DNA from: Magnetospirillum sp. UT-4
GTDB taxonomy: Bacteria > Pseudomonadota > Alphaproteobacteria > Rhodospirillales > Magnetospirillaceae
Assembly (NCBI RefSeq): GCF_902729435.1
Contig: NZ_CACVCG010000090.1
Span: 119,143 to 183,142, forward strand
Reading direction: 5' to 3'
DNA: 64,000 nucleotides
A model generated the notes under the pieces. It did no database searches. It had not been told where the DNA came from and saw nothing but the letters and a program-made list of their open reading frames with translations. This document shows, piece by piece, positions 59,220 through 64,000 of this stretch. Every line of letters begins with the position of its first letter. The stretch's first letter is position 1. The translations under genes were made by a program, and so were the position numbers.

Positions 59220-61889
59220 ATGCACCTTCCTTGGCGTCGTTGGCGCACCACTGCCGGCATGGGAGAATTCTTCGCAGGTGCGACAGACGGTGACGATGAT
59301 GGGCCAGGGGGTGTGGATGAACGACCGGATGGCAGGCCCGCCACGGTGAAGCTGCCCTTTCTTCCGTCCGTTCTGGCACGGTACGGCATCCTGCCCCGTC
59401 TGCTCGTGGGTGGAGCGCTGGTCGGCGTGCTGTTGTGGGCGGTGATGGATTTCCGCCATTCGGCGCGGATCGAAGCGATGGTCGATGCCGACCTGGAGGT
59501 GCAGATCGAGGACATGGCCCGGCGTGACCGCTTGGCGTTCGAGGCCGGCCTGGGCTCCCACTTCACCCTTGCCCGGCTGATTGGCGGCAGCCGGGCCGCC
59601 GCCCGTCATGTCGAGGCCGTGCTGAGGGCGGGGGAGGGCAGCCGGACGCTTCATGGCGAGCCGGCCTGGCTGCCGCCGTCCGCCGACCGGGGGGCGTTCC
59701 CGCCCATCGACTTCGTCGCGGTGATCGCTCCGGACTGGACGACGCATGAAGTGGTGGCGCTCTCCGGCGTCCCGACCCTGGATGACCTGTGGCGGCCCGA
59801 CCGGCGGCAGTTGCGGACGGCGATGGACCATGCCCATCTGATGCGCCTGGACGGGGTGGTCCACATCGTCTCGGCGGCGTCGGCGGGCGAATCCGGCGGA
59901 TTGCTGGTGCTCGGGTCGCGGCTGGATTCCCGATTCCTTTCCACCACCCACGGCCTGGGAGAAGGCGCCGACCACGTGGTCGCCGTCTCCGACGGCGCTG
60001 CCGGCCGGGTGCTGGCGAGCAGCGCTCCCGCACTGGTGGTCCCGGGGACGGAGATCGCGGAATTGGGGCGAGCCTGGCTGATCGCCGGCATGGAGTTCTT
60101 CGGCTACGGCTCGTCCGACGTCGTCGCCAGCTTCGCCACCCTGGTGCCGAAGGCGCTGATCCAGGGACGGGCGCTCCCCATCCTGTCGCTGGAGCGCAGC
60201 CAGCGCCTGGTTCTGGCGGGGGCTTTGGCGGTGCTTTTCCTGGCGGTGCTGGCGGTGTTCGCCCTGCGCCTGCGGCTGCTGACCAGGCAGGTGGCCGAGG
60301 TCACCCGCTCGGTGTTCGGCGTCAGTCCTCAGGTTGCTCCGGGCGACGAGCTCCACAGCCTGCTGGCCCAGGTCGAGGCGCTCACCGACGAGGTCGTGGG
60401 ATCGCGCGATGCGCTGGCCCGCGAAGGGGCCGAACGCCTGCGCCTCGCCACCGAACAGATGAACACCCGGACCGAGATCGAGCGGCTGCGCCTGCTGCAG
60501 GCGGTGACCGACCTGATGGGCGTGGGGGTGATCCGCCTGACCGAAGAGGGGCCGGCGCCCGAGAACGCGGTGATGGCCGCCTTCGCCACCGAATGCGGCG
60601 GCCTCGACGCCTTTCTGCAGGCGAAGACGCGGGGACTGGACGAGGTGGCGCTACCCACCCGCGTCGGCGGAGAGCGCATCTTCGAGCTGCGGACCGGCAG
60701 TGCGGTCGATCCCGGCCTGCTGCTGGTCACCGACGTCACCGAACGGCGGCGCACCGAACGCGCCGTCGCCAGCTTCGCCCTGTTTCCGGCGCAGAATCCC
60801 TATCCGGTGCTGCGCATCGGCGTCGACGGGATGGTCCAGCACGCCAATCCCGCCAGCACCGCCCTGCTGGCGGAATGGGGCAGCGGAGTCGGACGCGTGG
60901 TTTCCGGCAAGTGGGTGGCGGCGGTGCGGGAGTGCTATGCCACCGGGCGCCGGACCGTGCGCGAACAACGGGTGGACCAACGGATGCTGTCGCTCACCCT
61001 GGTTCCCATCGGCGGGGCGCAGCACGTCAACGTCTACGGGGCCGACGTGACCGACCGGGTGGAGGCCGAGCGGGCGCTCGCCCATGCCAACGAGGTGCTG
61101 GAGCACCGCGTTCTCGAACGCACCCGCGCCTTGCTGCGCGCCAAGGAGGAGGCCGAGGTGGCCAGCCGGGCCAAGACCGAATTCCTGGCGGCGGTCAGTC
61201 ACGAGCTGCGCACGCCATTGAACGCCATCATCGGCTTTTCCGAGGTCATGCACGGCGAGATGTTCGGGCCGATCGGCAATTCCCGCTATCGCGACTATGC
61301 GCAGGACATCGTGTCGTCCGGCCGCCATCTGCTGGAGGTCATCAACGACATCCTGGACATCGCCAAGATCGAGGCCGGGCAGATGAGCCTGCTGCTCGAG
61401 CCAGTGGTGATCGACGAGGTGGCGGCGTCCGCGATCCGGCTGGTGGAAAACCGCGCCCGCAGCGGTGGCCTCAAACTGTCCACATCGGTGGAACCCGGTC
61501 TCCCGGTCTTCACCGCCGACCGCCGCCGCCTGCTCCAGGTGCTGGTCAACCTGCTCGCCAATGCCGTCAAGTTCACGCCGGAAGGAGGCCGGGTGGCGGT
61601 GACGGTCCGCCGTGTCGGCGACAACCTGGAACTGGCGGTGATCGACAGCGGCATCGGCATGGACCCGTCGGATATCGCCACTGCGCTGGAGCCGTTCCGC
61701 CAGGTCGATGCCCGCCTGTCGCGCCGCTACGAGGGCACCGGGCTGGGGCTGCCGCTGGCGCGCTCGTTCACCGAGCTGCACGGGGGCAGATTGCGGGTGA
61801 CCAGCGCCCGGGGCGAGGGCACCACGGTGGTTGTCGAACTGCCCATGGGCATCATCGGCGAGCCGCTGCCGCTCGTCGCGGCCGACTGA
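59220..61889 (+). CDS. Membrane sensor histidine kinase with PAS domains
   Basis: Sensor kinase of up to 889 residues. A helix near residues 63-80 (LLVGGALVGVLLWAVMDF) and another near 330-350 (LVLAGALAVLFLAVLAVFAL) enclose a periplasmic sensor region. Coiled-coil and PAS-like segments follow, then a HisKA domain with [18 protein letters not shown] and an ATPase with NLLANAVKFTPEGG, DSGIGMD and EGTGLGLPLA. No receiver is attached. The start is unclear: ATGs at 59220 and 59259 and GTG at 59346 are in frame and none has a good ribosome binding site. No cognate regulator lies nearby. Confidence 0.9.
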   Translation: MHLPWRRWRTTAGMGEFFAGATDGDDDGPGGVDERPDGRPATVKLPFLPSVLARYGILPRLLVGGALVGVLLWAVMDFRHSARIEAMVDADLEVQIEDMARRDRLAFEAGLGSHFTLARLIGGSRAAARHVEAVLRAGEGSRTLHGEPAWLPPSADRGAFPPIDFVAVIAPDWTTHEVVALSGVPTLDDLWRPDRRQLRTAMDHAHLMRLDGVVHIVSAASAGESGGLLVLGSRLDSRFLSTTHGLGEGADHVVAVSDGAAGRVLASSAPALVVPGTEIAELGRAWLIAGMEFFGYGSSDVVASFATLVPKALIQGRALPILSLERSQRLVLAGALAVLFLAVLAVFALRLRLLTRQVAEVTRSVFGVSPQVAPGDELHSLLAQVEALTDEVVGSRDALAREGAERLRLATEQMNTRTEIERLRLLQAVTDLMGVGVIRLTEEGPAPENAVMAAFATECGGLDAFLQAKTRGLDEVALPTRVGGERIFELRTGSAVDPGLLLVTDVTERRRTERAVASFALFPAQNPYPVLRIGVDGMVQHANPASTALLAEWGSGVGRVVSGKWVAAVRECYATGRRTVREQRVDQRMLSLTLVPIGGAQHVNVYGADVTDRVEAERALAHANEVLEHRVLERTRALLRAKEEAEVASRAKTEFLAAVSHELRTPLNAIIGFSEVMHGEMFGPIGNSRYRDYAQDIVSSGRHLLEVINDILDIAKIEAGQMSLLLEPVVIDEVAASAIRLVENRARSGGLKLSTSVEPGLPVFTADRRRLLQVLVNLLANAVKFTPEGGRVAVTVRRVGDNLELAVIDSGIGMDPSDIATALEPFRQVDARLSRRYEGTGLGLPLARSFTELHGGRLRVTSARGEGTTVVVELPMGIIGEPLPLVAAD

Positions 61890-61903
61890 TCAGCGGCGAT
61901 TGG

Positions 61904-62569
61904 TCAACGATACCGTTCCTCGCGCCAGGGATCGCCGACGTCGTGATAGCCGCGCAGCTCCCAGTAGCCGGGACTGTCCTTGTCCATGACCGTGATCGCC
62001 CGCAGCCACTTGGCGCTCTTCCAGAAATAGAGCTGCGGGATCATCGCCCGCACCGGCCCGCCATGCTCGCGGCTCAGGGGCTCGCCCTGCCAGGTATGGG
62101 CCAACAGGGCGTCTTCGGCGGCGAACAGGTCCAGCGGCAGGTTGGTGCTGTAGCCGTCAAAGGATTTCAGCATGACGAAGGCCGCCTGCGGGCGGGGACG
62201 CACCAGGCCGAGCAGGTGGCGCACGGTCACCCCGGCCCAGCGATTGTCGTAGCGCGACCAGGTGGTGACGCAGTGGATGTCGGTGACCAGTTCGGTCTGC
62301 GGCTGGGCCATGAACGCGTCCCATGACCATTTCAGCGGCGCCTCGACGGCGCCGGCCACCGTCAGCGACCAATCGGCGGTGGAGAGGTCGGGGGTGATGC
62401 CCAGGTCGAGCACCGGCCAGTCGGACACCTCGCGCTGGCCCGGCGGCAGCCGCCGCCGCTTGGGATCGGGGGCGCCGGTGAGGCCTCGCCCCTGCCGCGC
62501 CCAGTCCTGCTTGGCGCCGATCAGCTTGTCCTTCAGGCGCCCGAGCAGCGGGACGTCGTCGTCATCCAT
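61904..62569 (-). CDS. Sulfite-oxidase-like molybdopterin-dependent oxidoreductase
   Basis: Cytosolic-looking molybdenum-cofactor protein of 221 residues with the Oxidored_molyb domain only (about 65-205). The cofactor cysteine is C100 in DIHCVTTWSRYDNRW, and GGPVRAMIPQLYFWKSAKWL and LRGYHDVGDPW are conserved segments of the family. There is no heme, no dimerisation domain and no Tat signal. The substrate is unknown. It is convergent with the sensor kinase, 14 bases away, and lies downstream of smpB on the same strand. Confidence 0.88.
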   Translation of the reverse strand: MDDDDVPLLGRLKDKLIGAKQDWARQGRGLTGAPDPKRRRLPPGQREVSDWPVLDLGITPDLSTADWSLTVAGAVEAPLKWSWDAFMAQPQTELVTDIHCVTTWSRYDNRWAGVTVRHLLGLVRPRPQAAFVMLKSFDGYSTNLPLDLFAAEDALLAHTWQGEPLSREHGGPVRAMIPQLYFWKSAKWLRAITVMDKDSPGYWELRGYHDVGDPWREERYR

Positions 62570-62576
62570 GCGGGGT

Positions 62577-63038
62577 TCACCCCTTCTCGCGCATCAGCCG
62601 GGCCTTGTCCCGGCCCCACTCCCGCTCCTTGATCGCCGCCCGCTTGTCGTGGGCCTTGCGGCCCTTGGCCAGGCCCAGCAGCACCTTGGCGATGCCGCGC
62701 GGGCCGAAATGGATGTCCAGCGGCACCAGGGTCATGCCTTCCTTGGCGATGGCCCCCACCAGCTTGCGCAATTCGCGCCGGTGCAGCAGCAGCTTGCGCG
62801 GACGCCGGGTCTCGTGCGGGAACGGCATCTTGGACTGGTATTCAGGGATATAGGCGTTGTACAGCCACAATTCATCCCCGCTGGGTCCGGCATAGGCCTC
62901 GTTGATGTTGCCCTTGCCGGCGCGCAAACTCTTCACCTCGGTGCCGACCAGCATGATGCCGGCCTCGACGGTGTCGACGATGGTGTATTCGTGCCGCGCC
63001 TTGCGGTTCTGCGCTGCGATGTGCGCCGGCAGGGACAT
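62577..63038 (-). CDS. smpB: SsrA-binding protein
   Basis: Binds tmRNA and brings it to stalled ribosomes for trans-translation. The 153-residue protein is full length: [20 protein letters not shown], then [39 protein letters not shown] and a basic C-terminal tail [20 protein letters not shown] that enters the decoding centre. It starts 2 bases after the dapA stop; dapA-smpB is a common pairing in alphaproteobacteria. The tmRNA gene itself is not in this window. Confidence 0.97.
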   Translation of the reverse strand: MSLPAHIAAQNRKARHEYTIVDTVEAGIMLVGTEVKSLRAGKGNINEAYAGPSGDELWLYNAYIPEYQSKMPFPHETRRPRKLLLHRRELRKLVGAIAKEGMTLVPLDIHFGPRGIAKVLLGLAKGRKAHDKRAAIKEREWGRDKARLMREKG

Positions 63039-63040
63039 GG

Positions 63041-63913
63041 TCAGATGAGGCCGGCCGCCCTCATGGCGGTCTCGACCTTCTTCCTGCTGTCGGCGGAAAT
63101 CTCGACCAGCGGCAGGCGCACCGTGGCGGCACCCTTGCCCAGCAGGCTGACGGCGTACTTCACCGGCGCCGGGCTGGTCTCGCAGAACATGGAATCGTGC
63201 AGCGGCGCCAGCCGGTCGCGGATGGCGAAGCAGGTCTCGAGGTCGCCCTTCATCCACGCGTCGTGCATCTGGCTGCACAGCTTCGGCGCCACGTTGGAGG
63301 TCACCGAGATGCAGCCCACCCCGCCCTGGGCGAGGAAGGCGGTGGCGGTGGCGTCCTCGCCCGAGAGCTGGCAGAACTTCGGCCCCAGCGCCGCGCGCAT
63401 CTGGAGCGGGCGGGCGAGGTCGGCGGTGGCGTCCTTGACGCCGACGATGTTGGGCAGCCTGGCCAGCCGGGCGAAGGTGTCGACGGTGATGTTGACCACC
63501 GAACGGCCGGGGATGTTGTAGACGATGATCGGGATGTCGACGGCGGTGGCGATCGCCTCGTAATGGCGGAACAGGCCTTCCTGGGTCGGCTTGTTGTAAT
63601 AGGGGGCGACCACCAGCGCGGCGTCGGCGCCGGCGTCCTTGGCGTGGCGGGTGAGGTAGATGGCCTCTTCCGTGGAATTGGAGCCGGTGCCGGCGATCAC
63701 CGGGACCTTGCCCTTGGCCACCTCGACGCACAGCTCGATGACCCGGTTGTGTTCCTCGTGCGACAGGGTCGGGGATTCGCCGGTGGTGCCGCAGGGAACC
63801 ACGCCGTGGCTGCCCTCGGCGATCTGCCAGGCGACGAAGTCCTGGAACGCCTTTTCGTCCACCCGGCCGTTGGCGAAGGGGGTGACGAGGGCGGTGATCG
63901 ATCCCTTGAACAT
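63041..63913 (-). CDS. dapA: 4-hydroxy-tetrahydrodipicolinate synthase
   Basis: Condenses pyruvate with aspartate semialdehyde, the first step of the diaminopimelate/lysine pathway. In the 290-residue protein the Schiff-base lysine is K160 in IVGVKDAT, the catalytic tyrosine is Y132 in [10 protein letters not shown], and [10 protein letters not shown] carries the threonine pair at 43-44. The ATG at 63913 ([13 protein letters not shown]) follows GGGAAAG; the frame opens 14 codons earlier without reason to use it. The last 87 bases of the window are its upstream region, where I see no clear promoter. Confidence 0.97.
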   Translation of the reverse strand: MFKGSITALVTPFANGRVDEKAFQDFVAWQIAEGSHGVVPCGTTGESPTLSHEEHNRVIELCVEVAKGKVPVIAGTGSNSTEEAIYLTRHAKDAGADAALVVAPYYNKPTQEGLFRHYEAIATAVDIPIIVYNIPGRSVVNITVDTFARLARLPNIVGVKDATADLARPLQMRAALGPKFCQLSGEDATATAFLAQGGVGCISVTSNVAPKLCSQMHDAWMKGDLETCFAIRDRLAPLHDSMFCETSPAPVKYAVSLLGKGAATVRLPLVEISADSRKKVETAMRAAGLI

Positions 63914-64000
63914 GGCGCTTTCCCAAAGAGGTGTGTGCTCGGAAACCCGGGACATTACAGCCTTGCCTGAAGCGGCACAAGCTTTTGCGCCGCGCGTGTC

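Overview
The window is high-GC, densely coded chromosomal DNA of an alphaproteobacterium. The alphaproteobacterial order nuoF-N, birA, coaX, ribonuclease J, the Caulobacter-type Tad/Cpa pilus genes, the MaoC-Pta fusion and the abundant hybrid kinases and PP2C/STAS modules point to Rhodospirillales, possibly Magnetospirillum-like. That placement is inferred from gene content, not from a database match. No rRNA, tRNA, CRISPR array or intact insertion sequence was seen.

Layout. 1-10831 is the distal part of the complex I operon (end of nuoE through nuoN) on the + strand. It runs into birA, coaX and rnj (10831-14060), probably as one transcript. 14320-19392 is on the - strand: a transaldolase-like aldolase, a DUF455 ferritin-like protein, a Bcp peroxiredoxin and glnE. 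A large AsmA-like membrane protein gene (19468-22659) is divergent from glnE. 22660-23325 is a gene-free accessory scar with a transposase C-terminal remnant, short direct repeats and a strong palindrome. 23326-26946 (- strand) is a compact iron/oxygen stress island: two DUF2382 proteins, a hemerythrin-DUF892 fusion and a 440-residue ferritin-like protein, headed by a sequence resembling an EcfG general-stress promoter. A DASS/CitT-type transporter and a Crp/Fnr regulator follow on the + strand.

29690-43856 holds the Tad pilus locus: flp, cpaA-F, tadB and tadC (+), then tadD (-), a stand-alone secretin-N-domain protein (+), a diguanylate cyclase with an intact inhibitory site (-), and tadG and two tadE pseudopilin genes (-). 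43912-48646 is a signalling cluster: a CBS-sensing hybrid histidine kinase, divergent from a CheY-like regulator, a PP2C phosphatase that also carries REC and RsbW-like kinase domains, and a STAS antagonist. 48659-55254 is an acyl-CoA/acetyl-phosphate neighbourhood: a Pat-type protein acyltransferase, a TDT/SLAC1 channel, MaoC-Pta and acetate kinase. 55356-64000 is mixed housekeeping: cyclophilin-like protein, small lipoprotein, cNMP-binding protein, PncC, PgpA, an M23 peptidase, a large sensor kinase, a sulfite-oxidase-like enzyme, SmpB and DapA.

Palindromic or GC-rich dispersed repeats sit at operon ends at 14159-14273, 22660-22757, 23194-23250, 38205-38456 and 56081-56217. Start codons were chosen by eye from Shine-Dalgarno spacing, overlap with the previous gene and family length; doubtful ones are flagged.
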